Part shown: positions 15,155 to 21,154 of the stretch, piece after piece | How the letters are laid out: each line of letters begins with the position of its first letter | How positions within the stretch are numbered: the stretch's first letter is position 1 | NCBI GenBank assembly: GCA_902768065.1 | Contig: CACXJP010000056.1 | Coordinates: forward strand, 1-21,154 | DNA from: an uncultured Erysipelotrichaceae bacterium | GTDB lineage: Bacteria; Bacillota_I; Bacilli_A; RF39; UBA660 | Direction: 5' to 3' | DNA: 21,154 nt | Position numbers and translations under genes: made by a program | Notes under the pieces: model-generated | Seen by the model: the letters and a program-made list of their open reading frames with translations, nothing else | Database searches by the model: none | What the model was told of the DNA's origin: nothing

Positions 15155-15646
15155 TTACACATTTGTGTTATTTGGATCTTGAGGTTGTTGATTTGTAGCA
15201 TTTTGTTGACCATTAATTGGTTGCCCTGTATTTGGATCAAAGTTTGCTCCATTGTTAATTGGTTGCCCTGTATTTGGATCAAAATTTGCTTGTGGCGCAC
15301 CACCAACAAATTCAGGTGCTGCTGCTATTTGTTTTGAAAATAAAGATTCTGCAATATCCCCAATAACTGGTAACTTAGGATCTTTATCACCAACAACATT
15401 AACAATTGAAATAATAATAATCACTAAATACAATCCATAAATACCTAAAGATACAAAAGGTATATATTGAGAAAGTACTGCAGCAATACTACTTAAAATG
15501 ATATTTCCAACACTTATTACAATTCCTTGTCCTGCATTTAAAACATCTCTCTTAGTGTTATTTTTCATTGCTAATAAAACTATTAAAGCACCAATCCATC
15601 CTAATAAATATGATAATAATCCTTTACCAACATCACTCTTTTTCAT
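15155..15646 (-). CDS. Small membrane protein with a repeated FDPNTGQP tail
   Basis: This is a 163-residue protein of unknown function. It has three or four hydrophobic segments (GLLSYLLGWIGALIVLLAM, GIVISVGNIILSSIAAVL, YIPFVSLGIYGLYLVIIIISIV) in the layout of DUF4870/Tic20-like four-helix membrane proteins. A hydrophilic tail of about 60 residues follows, with two copies of ANFDPNTGQPIN and a Gln/Asn/Pro-rich end. I start at the ATG at 15646, which has GGGAG eight bases upstream; an earlier ATG at 15664 has no SD. It begins 60 bases after the cation transporter gene ends and may belong to the same transcript, although A/T-rich promoter-like sequence lies in the gap. Confidence 0.6.
   Translation of the reverse strand: MKKSDVGKGLLSYLLGWIGALIVLLAMKNNTKRDVLNAGQGIVISVGNIILSSIAAVLSQYIPFVSLGIYGLYLVIIIISIVNVVGDKDPKLPVIGDIAESLFSKQIAAAPEFVGGAPQANFDPNTGQPINNGANFDPNTGQPINGQQNATNQQPQDPNNTNV
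15206..15289 (-). repeat. Two 42 bp tandem repeats inside the membrane-protein gene
   Basis: Copies at 15289-15248 and 15247-15206 encode ANFDPNTGQPINNG and ANFDPNTGQPINGQ. They keep the frame and differ at only a few bases. Confidence 0.85.
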
Positions 15647-15706
15647 TTTATCTACTCCCTTCATATCATCAATTATCTCATTAATTAAATATAATTACAA
15701 TATTAA

Positions 15707-16870
15707 TTATATAGAAACACTAAAATCACTATCAATAGAAATAATAACATTAAAATCAGGATATAATTCTAAAACATCATCATAAATATTATTATATAAA
15801 CTAGACTGTTCCCTTTCATCAAAGCTTATAACAATATCAAATTGAATTATCTTCTTAACTTCATTATAATAAAAGCCATGCATTTGCAAAATATTGTCAT
15901 ATTTATCTATTAACTTACTTATTTGCTTTCTGGCTTTTATTGCTTTAGGATTTTTCTCATCTACTGAATAAATACCAATTGCTGATAAAATAACACCATT
16001 TATCTCATATACTTTTTTAGTAATATTTCTAAGTAATTCATCTACTTGATCGATAGTATATGTATTCGCAATTTCTATATGTACGGAACCATAATAAGAA
16101 TTGGGACCATAATTATTAAAAATAATATCATATACACCTAATACCTCTTGAAAAGATAAAATCGTATGCTTTACTGTCCTTATTAATTCTACATCTACTC
16201 TTTCACCTAAAATTGATGAAACTGACTCTTTTATCATACCAATACCACTTTTAATAATAACAAGAGATATTATAACACCAAGATAAGCTTCTACTGAAAA
16301 ACCACTAACCAAAAAGATTAATGCAGCAAGTAAAGTTGAAAAAGAAATGACAGCATCAAGTAAAGCATCATTACCAGAATTAACTAATGAACTAGAATTA
16401 AGATCTTCACCATTTTTTTTAACATACAAACCTAATATTATTTTAGCAAATATTGCCACAACAACTACAATTATTGAAAAGACCGTATAATTAAGCTCAT
16501 TAGGATTAATAATCTTCTTAATTGACTCAATCAAAGAAGATATACCAGCATAAATAATGATAACAGAAATAACCATTGATGATAAATACTCAATTCTTCC
16601 ATGTCCAAACGGATGATTTTTATCAGGTTTTTTTTGAGCTAACTTAGTACCTATAATAGTTATTATAGAAGATGCAACATCACTTACATTATTAATAGCA
16701 TCCAAAACAATAGCAATTGATCCACTTAATAAACCAACTATCGCTTTAAATAATGCAAGAAGAAAGTTGGTAACAATACCAATAACACTTGTTCTAACTA
16801 TCTTTTTATTTCTAGAAACATTAATATCACTTTTAATTACCCCATTATATTTATTCTTAAGATTATCCAT
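15707..16870 (-). CDS. Cation diffusion facilitator (CDF) metal efflux transporter
   Basis: This is a 387-residue CDF transporter that exchanges divalent metal ions for protons across the membrane. Six membrane helices lie in residues about 25-215, and a cytoplasmic ferredoxin-like domain follows (VHIEIANTYTIDQVDELLRNI). The signature is clear: LDAINNVSDVASS in helix 2 and HPFGHGRIEYLSS in the following loop. In the metal site the usual second acidic or histidine residue four positions after the first Asp is Asn (DAINN). This N/D type is common in Firmicutes and has been linked to manganese rather than zinc, so the ion is uncertain. A second C-terminal domain (about 310-387) makes it longer than the 300-residue norm. 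I use the ATG at 16870 with GGGG eight bases upstream rather than the GTG at 16876. Confidence 0.85.
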   Translation of the reverse strand: MDNLKNKYNGVIKSDINVSRNKKIVRTSVIGIVTNFLLALFKAIVGLLSGSIAIVLDAINNVSDVASSIITIIGTKLAQKKPDKNHPFGHGRIEYLSSMVISVIIIYAGISSLIESIKKIINPNELNYTVFSIIVVVVAIFAKIILGLYVKKNGEDLNSSSLVNSGNDALLDAVISFSTLLAALIFLVSGFSVEAYLGVIISLVIIKSGIGMIKESVSSILGERVDVELIRTVKHTILSFQEVLGVYDIIFNNYGPNSYYGSVHIEIANTYTIDQVDELLRNITKKVYEINGVILSAIGIYSVDEKNPKAIKARKQISKLIDKYDNILQMHGFYYNEVKKIIQFDIVISFDEREQSSLYNNIYDDVLELYPDFNVIISIDSDFSVSI

Positions 16871-16875
16871 AAACA

Positions 16876-17868
16876 CTACCCCAAACTATAAGATGAATTG
16901 GCAATATATTCTAAAGCATTTTTCCTATCTAATTTTTTTACTTTATTTTTTTGTTCTTCAGTAATATTAACCGCTGCACTTCCAACGTGTCCACCACCAC
17001 CATGAAGCATAGCAATCTTATTACAATCTATTTCTTCCGAAATTCTTCTATAAGATTTTTGTCCAAATTCTCCTTTATCCATCGCAACAATAATAACATA
17101 TTTAATATTCCAAGGATTTCCCTTATCAATAATAAACTCAGGTATTTCATTACGATATTGATATTCTGAAAATAAAACTCCATACTTATTACCAAAAGAA
17201 TCAATAAAACATTCCATTTCATCAGTTAATTTATCTAATAATTTATTATATTCCATTATTTTGTCATTGATTACTAACATTTCATCATCAGTATAATAAA
17301 ATTCATCATTATTAATTAATTTATTATACATTAAATCAGCATACTTTTCTCTCCCGTAAATATTGAACAAAGTACTAAGCATATGAGCCTTTTTACCTTC
17401 TTCTCCATTATCTTTCCAATCCCAAGTATCTTCTTCTCTAGTATATTCAACAAATGTCTCAATAGATTTCTTGTAAGGCATCAAACCCTCTCTAATTAAA
17501 TATCTATAAAACAACTCAGTTCCACATCTTTTTCCACTTTCATCCTCTTCAATTATAGTAGTAAAAGGGTATTTTCTAAGACCTAATTCTATACCTCTTT
17601 GATGATGGTCAAAGACTAATAACTTATCTCTTAAATTAGAATCATTAACCATAGAAATAGAAGGTTCTAATAATGATAAATCAGTAATATAAATCCTATC
17701 ATAATCTTCAAGAACACCACTTTTAATTAGTTCTCTAAACTTTATTTCTAAATCATTAGGATCTTGAAATAGCTTATAATCCAAATTATCAAAAGCTATT
17801 TTAGCAAGCACAACTGCCCCTATTCCATCTGCATCAGACTCATGAGAACATATCAATACCTTTTTCAT
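16876..17868 (-). CDS. DHH-DHHA1 family phosphoesterase (NrnB-like)
   Basis: This is a 330-residue protein of the DHH phosphoesterase family, whose members cut short oligonucleotides, pAp or cyclic dinucleotide products. All metal-site motifs are present: SHESDADGIGA (His9, Asp12, Asp14), ITDLS, the name-giving FDHHQ and the later DTWDW. The DHHA1 substrate-binding loop GGGGHVGSAA is near the C-terminus. The size and lack of membrane or CBS domains point to the NrnB/oligoribonuclease-like branch rather than GdpP. I chose the ATG at 17868 with GGTGATT upstream over the TTG at 17880. It ends five bases before the CDF start, so the two are cotranscribed. Confidence 0.85.
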   Translation of the reverse strand: MKKVLICSHESDADGIGAVVLAKIAFDNLDYKLFQDPNDLEIKFRELIKSGVLEDYDRIYITDLSLLEPSISMVNDSNLRDKLLVFDHHQRGIELGLRKYPFTTIIEEDESGKRCGTELFYRYLIREGLMPYKKSIETFVEYTREEDTWDWKDNGEEGKKAHMLSTLFNIYGREKYADLMYNKLINNDEFYYTDDEMLVINDKIMEYNKLLDKLTDEMECFIDSFGNKYGVLFSEYQYRNEIPEFIIDKGNPWNIKYVIIVAMDKGEFGQKSYRRISEEIDCNKIAMLHGGGGHVGSAAVNITEEQKNKVKKLDRKNALEYIANSSYSLG

Positions 17869-17910
17869 AATAATCACCAACCTAATTATATCTAATTATA
17901 ATAATAAAAT

Positions 17911-18588
17911 CTACATAGTTCCTTTAAATCTATATAATTTCTTTACTATAGGACTATAATCAACTAAAGCCAAATCTTTCCTAGCTTCACTAGCTAAATA
18001 CTTAGAAAGATACATAACCTCTACTAAAGCTTTATATTCTCCTCTTAAACCCCCTTCTACATCAATTTTTATAACATTCTTGTAATACTTAGGAAGTTCC
18101 TCCAACATAATCTTATCAAGATCAGTATTCTTATTAAAATAAATTGCAATATTATCTCTATTTACACTCAGAGTACTTCTTCCATGACAATAAGAATATT
18201 TATCATGAACAACAGGAATTCCAATTCCTGCCTCAGTAATTGTAGAATCTAAATAATTACTAAGTACAGATGTATCATAACCACTAAATATTTCAAAGCA
18301 ATCACATTTAGTATCAAAATTATATTTATATTCATGAATATCATCAAAAAAAGATTTATCCCCATCTAAGTAATAATTCAACAAAATACTACAAGGTACT
18401 AAAGTGGCTCCTAAAGAAATAAAACTATCTTCTTTTTCCATATTGTATTTAATAGTATTAACATCACTATAATCATTATCTTTCGCAGTAAGTAAATAAT
18501 GTTTAAGATTATTAAGAAAAGATATGATTATTAAGAAAAGATATTTCAACACCATAATTAGAACCCGAATAACTACAAGATAAAACAT
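17911..18588 (-). pseudogene. SIS-like protein, C-terminal part in shifted frame
   Basis: This is the second half of a gene broken by the tandem duplication at 18507-18544. Genuine sequence starts at about residue 22 (ISFLNNLKHYLLTAKDNDYSD); the residues before it are noise, including a false hydrophobic segment. It contains the second half of a SIS (sugar isomerase) fold: strands and helices leading to DKYSYCHGRSTLSVNRDNIAIYF. The HG there sits where SIS proteins carry the HG of the phosphosugar end site. Removing one 19 bp copy joins it in frame to the upstream part and gives 406 residues. There is no SD for the ATG at 18588, so it is probably not made on its own. Confidence 0.65.
18507..18544 (-). 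repeat. Perfect 19 bp tandem duplication that frameshifts the SIS-like gene
   Basis: The unit GATTATTAAGAAAAGATAT (plus strand) occurs twice back to back, at 18507-18525 and 18526-18544, with no mismatch. The length 19 leaves a remainder of 1 on division by 3, so it shifts the frame. With a single copy the protein reads GVEISFLNNLKHYLL without a stop. Confidence 0.95.
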
Positions 18589-19150
18589 TATAAAATCCTG
18601 TCAAATCCATATCAAGCAAATCCCTTATTTCAGAATTTCTAGTTATTATTTTATTTTTCTTATTCAACACTTTACTAGCAAAATCACTTACTATAAAAGA
18701 CCCACCTACTCCAGTAACAAGAGTTGGTTTATTAATACTCTTTAATTTCTTATTAACATCACCAATATCTGTCTTATCTAAACTATCACATACTGTATCT
18801 TTTAATTCACCAAATATATCATTCATATTCTTTTTAAAACTATTTTTAAAATTTCTATAATGAATAACATCTTTAACATCACCACATCTACGACAGCTAT
18901 AACACTCTCCATCAAAACTAAGAACATAATTATTACCATTATATTCTAAAGCATAATCAACAACACCCTTCTTACCAAATTTTAGTACTTCACTATAAAA
19001 ATCCCTAAGTCTATAAATATTGTCCTTATCTAAATCACTTAAATCATTCTTATTATTCCTAACAAAAAATAAATCATCTATTGAACCATACTTATTTATA
19101 ATCCCTTCTATCCAATTAATATAACTATTATTTAAAATTAATTCTTCCAT
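18512..19150 (-). pseudogene. SIS-like phosphosugar-binding protein, N-terminal part
   Basis: This is a 212-residue first half of a predicted 406-residue protein; it ends four residues into the shifted frame (HIFS, then TAA). Residues 1-100 form an unrecognised N-terminal domain with a cysteine cluster (CYSCRRC) that could bind a metal. From about residue 150, TLVTGVGGSFIVSDFASKVL has the look of the first SIS strand and glycine loop, and VLSCSYSGSNYGV that of the Ser-rich phosphate loop. SIS domains bind or isomerise phosphosugars. The start at 19150 has AAGGAGG seven bases upstream, fully paired in the hairpin at 19158-19189. Family assignment is moderate. Confidence 0.65.
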
Positions 19151-19157
19151 AAAAAAT

Positions 19158-19189
19158 CCTCCTTAAGTAATATTTATCACTTAAAGAGG
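19158..19189 (-). promoter_or_regulatory. Hairpin that buries the SD of the SIS-like gene (or an attenuator)
   Basis: On the minus strand CCTCTTTAAGT (19189-19179) pairs with ACTTAAGGAGG (19168-19158): 11 pairs, one of them G-U, with a 10-base loop. The 3' arm holds the whole GGAGG used by the ATG at 19150. An A and six U follow, so the same structure could also work as a terminator. It begins 11 bases after the WYL stop, so a ribosome finishing WYL could open it. Confidence 0.65.
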
Positions 19190-19200
19190 AAATATTTCGT

Positions 19201-19788
19201 CTACTTAAACTTTTCTTCTAATAATTCTATCTTACTAATCCTTTTCAATTCAAAATGTCTTAAATCATTTTTTAATTCACAATAAGCAGCACAACCCCAA
19301 CCAGTATTATATAGAAATAAGTCTAGTGGATGTACAACTCTTTCTTGAACCCCATGTACATAAGAATAATAATCTATCTTTACTTTTCTTTTTTCCTTAA
19401 TTGCTTTAGTAAAGATATTATAATAATTTCTTGTATCATCTTTAAGTTCAATACTCTCATCTTTAGAATCAAAATATACCCCATGTACTTTATCTGCAAT
19501 AACCATTAACTGATCCTTATATTCTGGAGCAACATCTAAATCTTTAAGAAATTTATAGTCACTTAACTTAAATTTTCTCTTAGGAATCTTTATACTTTGA
19601 TTAAGTACATATCCTCCATAGGGTCCCATTATAGTATCTATATAAATACCAGCCTTCTCAAGTTCATCTTTATACATTCTAACCATTCTAGGAGTAACTT
19701 CTAGTTTTTCGGATAATTCTTTTACACTGTATTTTCTACCATTACTAAGATATTGAAGCATCAAAATAACATTAGATATCTTTGACAT
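19201..19788 (-). CDS. HTH-WYL domain transcriptional regulator
   Basis: This is a 195-residue DNA-binding protein. Residues 1-60 form an HTH_11-type winged helix (KISNVILMLQYLSNGRKYSVKELSEKLEVTPRMVRMYKDEL, then the wing GPYGGYVL). The C-terminal half is a WYL domain (AIKEKRKVKIDYYS..ERVVHPLDLFLYNTGWGCAAYC..LRHFELKRISKIELLEEKF). The Trp-Tyr-Leu triplet itself is replaced by WGCAAYC, while the Arg-rich RHFELKRI ligand strand is kept. WYL proteins sense nucleic-acid or other ligands and often control neighbouring genes, which suggests it regulates this operon (inference). The protein is shorter than usual (300 residues) and lacks the WCX tail. The start at 19788 has AGGTGG upstream, inside the end of the HD gene (overlap 17 bases). 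Confidence 0.8.
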   Translation of the reverse strand: MSKISNVILMLQYLSNGRKYSVKELSEKLEVTPRMVRMYKDELEKAGIYIDTIMGPYGGYVLNQSIKIPKRKFKLSDYKFLKDLDVAPEYKDQLMVIADKVHGVYFDSKDESIELKDDTRNYYNIFTKAIKEKRKVKIDYYSYVHGVQERVVHPLDLFLYNTGWGCAAYCELKNDLRHFELKRISKIELLEEKFK

Positions 19789-20695
19789 CACTCCACCTAC
19801 TTCCTCTATATATAGGATTAATCTTTCTAATCTTAATTTTAGGCATCTCTCTATCAGGAATATCTTCTTTTTTAATATTATAAAATAAAGATAGTAATTC
19901 TTTTATTTCACTTATATTACAATTATCTAATATAAAAAACAATTCAACTTCTGTTAATCTATATAAGTCATCATAAGTAAATAAGTTATTTTTAATACCA
20001 AGTCTAGTAATATCAGCAAGTAAATTCATCATATAATTATCTTCCATAGATTGACAATATACATTGATTAAATCATTTATTTCCACAACTCTTTTTAAAA
20101 CATCCAAGTCATTTAAACCAATCTCATCTAAATTATTCTCATTCTTATAAATACACATAGAATTAACTATTCTATCTATATCATCAAGACTTATATTTTT
20201 AGTCCATCCCATCCCAGTAAGTATTATTCCATCTAATCTATCAGAACATAAAGACGGTCTATCTAAATCAACAAGACTATATTTTTTAAAATTAACAACA
20301 TCACTAACATCAATATTATCCAATTCTAAACAACCAAGTAATTCCTTATCATTAAGAATAATCTTCTCAGTATACTCCTCAGTACTTTCTTGAGTAATAT
20401 AATCTCCATTCATATAATCAATAACATGAGAAAAACAAGGAGTTGCAATATCATGAAGAAGACCAGCAATAGTAACTTTTTTATCCCCAGTAAGTTTATA
20501 AATCATTAAAGCAACAGTTAAAGAATGATCATATCTACTAATATATTCAGAAAAATTATAAATATTTTTAGATGCAAAGTCCATTCCGCAAAAATATCCA
20601 ACTCTCTTCAATCTGCATAAAGAAGGTACATTCAAATACTTTTTTAAAAAAGAAGGTATATCATCTAATCTATTCTTATAATGTTCTAAATACAT
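19772..20695 (-). CDS. HD-domain phosphohydrolase
   Basis: This is a 307-residue cytoplasmic protein with an HD metal-dependent phosphohydrolase domain. The sequence shows YDHSLTVALMIYKL (His57), GLLHDIATPCFSHVID (His81-Asp82, His90) and, further on, SDRLDGIIL with the last metal-binding Asp. The HDIATPCFSHVID form and the overall helical layout recall the SAMHD1/dGTPase-like branch, so a nucleotide substrate is plausible but unproven. The C-terminal third is helical with a basic end (KIKIRKINPIYRGSRW). The start ATG at 20695 has GGGTGG five bases upstream and was preferred to the GTG at 20704. It is the first gene of a probable six-gene operon and overlaps the WYL gene. Confidence 0.8.
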   Translation of the reverse strand: MYLEHYKNRLDDIPSFLKKYLNVPSLCRLKRVGYFCGMDFASKNIYNFSEYISRYDHSLTVALMIYKLTGDKKVTIAGLLHDIATPCFSHVIDYMNGDYITQESTEEYTEKIILNDKELLGCLELDNIDVSDVVNFKKYSLVDLDRPSLCSDRLDGIILTGMGWTKNISLDDIDRIVNSMCIYKNENNLDEIGLNDLDVLKRVVEINDLINVYCQSMEDNYMMNLLADITRLGIKNNLFTYDDLYRLTEVELFFILDNCNISEIKELLSLFYNIKKEDIPDREMPKIKIRKINPIYRGSRWSDVKDI

Positions 20696-20714
20696 ACAAA
20701 CCACCCATAGAAGT

Positions 20715-20744
20715 ATTATAACAAAAAAGAGACAATATTGTCTC
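20715..20744 (-). promoter_or_regulatory. Probable promoter of the HD-WYL-SIS-DHH-CDF operon
   Basis: Minus strand: GAGACA (20744-20739), an 18-base spacer and TATAAT (20720-20715). The leader would be only about 13 bases. The -35 lies inside the terminator palindrome of the upstream gene. Confidence 0.45.
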
Positions 20745-20746
20745 TT
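20727..20746 (-). terminator. Perfect palindrome and terminator behind the DUF6273 gene
   Basis: Two 10-base arms (AAGAGACAAT and ATTGTCTCTT) abut without a spacer and are followed on the minus strand by T4GT. It starts 12 bases after the stop at 20759. If the gene end is a DGR variable region, this is where a downstream cruciform would be expected. Confidence 0.7.
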
Positions 20747-20758
20747 ATAATTTTATAT

Positions 20759-21154
20759 TTACCCGATTCGGAAAGCTGGAGCGACACCATAAGTCTTACT
20801 AGCATCATTGTTGTTCAAGTCACCATAGTCAACATCACGGAAACTGCTACTGCCATTAGAATTGGCCGAACGCAACCACCACCATGTATTTGATGAATTA
20901 TATTGTTTAACTGTTTTATCTAGATTTCTTCCACTCCAACTATTTGTTGAGTATGTAACTCCATTATTACTATAATATTCTAATTGATGTGACGTTCCAT
21001 ATGCTGTATCATAGAAATGATATTGTCCATCATCTATTCCATATACTTCTTCTGATGATAGTAAATATAATTTATCTGTTGTTGTAAAGTTTGTTGAATC
21101 ATTTGATCCATGTCCTGATATTACTCTTGTTGGTTTTATTACTGCTTGTAAATC
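20759..21154 (-). CDS. DUF6273-type surface protein, 5' end outside window; possible DGR variable protein
   Basis: The last 131 codons of a protein are visible. The sequence LYLLSSEEVYGIDDGQYHFYD, then SWSGRNLDKTVKQYN, WWWLRSAN and the ending TYGVAPAFRIG is the DUF6273/C-lectin-like domain found in surface proteins of gut Firmicutes (WWLRS...GVxPAFRI). The part from 21154 to 20885 uses A-ending codons (28% GC by hand count). The last 41 codons switch to TTG, CGT, TCG, GCC, TTC and GTC (48% GC). Between RSA and TYGVAP, residues 98-119 are almost only Asn, Ser, Gly, Asp and Tyr with C/T third bases. That pattern suggests adenine-targeted diversification. Signal peptide and anchor, if present, lie outside the window. 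Confidence 0.75.
   Translation of the reverse strand, partial: DLQAVIKPTRVISGHGSNDSTNFTTTDKLYLLSSEEVYGIDDGQYHFYDTAYGTSHQLEYYSNNGVTYSTNSWSGRNLDKTVKQYNSSNTWWWLRSANSNGSSSFRDVDYGDLNNNDASKTYGVAPAFRIG
20762..20884 (-). other. Candidate diversity-generating retroelement variable repeat (VR)
   Basis: These 41 codons at the 3' end of the DUF6273 gene have 48% GC against 28% upstream. Sixteen codons (residues 98, 100-104, 107, 109-112, 114-117 and 119) are AAT, AAC, AGT, AGC, GGC, GGT, GAT, GAC or TAT, all reachable from AAY by substitutions at A alone. Conserved positions between them (Phe, Arg, Val, Leu, Ala) have A-poor codons. No template repeat or reverse transcriptase is in the window, so this is inference. 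Confidence 0.45.

Noticed and set aside
14022..15785. Plus-strand frames of 92, 62 and 95 codons at 14022, 15252 and 15498
   Set aside because: They are antisense to the surface-protein, membrane-protein and CDF genes and have low-complexity composition.

Overview
The window is very AT-rich with strong Shine-Dalgarno (SD) sites, sigma-A-like promoters and U-tailed hairpin terminators. It reads as the chromosome of a low-GC Bacillota, probably an uncultured or gut member of the Bacilli near the Erysipelotrichales/RF39 side (inference, from gene families and style only). TGG is the tryptophan codon in full-length genes, so the standard code applies. Of 19 genuine gene ends, 12 use TAA, 7 use TAG and none uses TGA.

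Layout. (1) 1-2262, minus strand: an operon in the order NUDIX hydrolase, MscS-type channel, GNAT acetyltransferase, PrsW-like membrane protease (cut by the window edge). (2) 2411-5130, plus strand: an LTA-synthase-like phosphoglycerol transferase and a single-pass extracytoplasmic protein, divergent from operon 1 and closed by a bidirectional terminator. (3) 5155-12287, minus strand: a type VIIb secretion locus. The motor EssC is broken into three overlapping frames and is followed by the ubiquitin-like EsaB. Next comes a 238-residue protein with its own strong promoter and a UUCG-loop terminator, then a promoter and three small helical proteins, one with a WXG100-like half. EsaA, EssA and EssB are not here. 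(4) 12288-13505: a 1.2 kb region without a gene. It holds the essC promoter, a chain of four hairpins plus a terminator that looks like a small RNA, and about 17 units of a degenerate 28-38 bp repeat. (5) 13506-15056: a secreted surface protein with a CBM26-like starch-binding module and an NPETG sorting-type tail. (6) 15155-20695, minus strand: a probable operon of HD hydrolase, WYL regulator, SIS-like protein, DHH phosphoesterase, cation diffusion facilitator and small membrane protein. The SIS gene is frameshifted by a perfect 19 bp tandem duplication, and its SD is buried in an 11 bp hairpin. (7) 20759-21154: the 3' end of a DUF6273-type surface protein.

The most interesting signal is the last 123 bp of that final gene. 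It is 48% GC (hand count) against 28% for the rest of the visible gene. Nearly all its Asn, Ser, Gly, Asp and Tyr codons can be reached from AAC/AAT by changing only adenines. It ends in a C-lectin-like GVAPAFRIG tail next to a palindrome. This is what the variable repeat of a diversity-generating retroelement would look like; no reverse transcriptase or template is inside the window. Other signals are the double break in EssC (both at UGA, both needing a +1 shift), the structured RNA candidate, the repeat array and the SD-masking hairpin.
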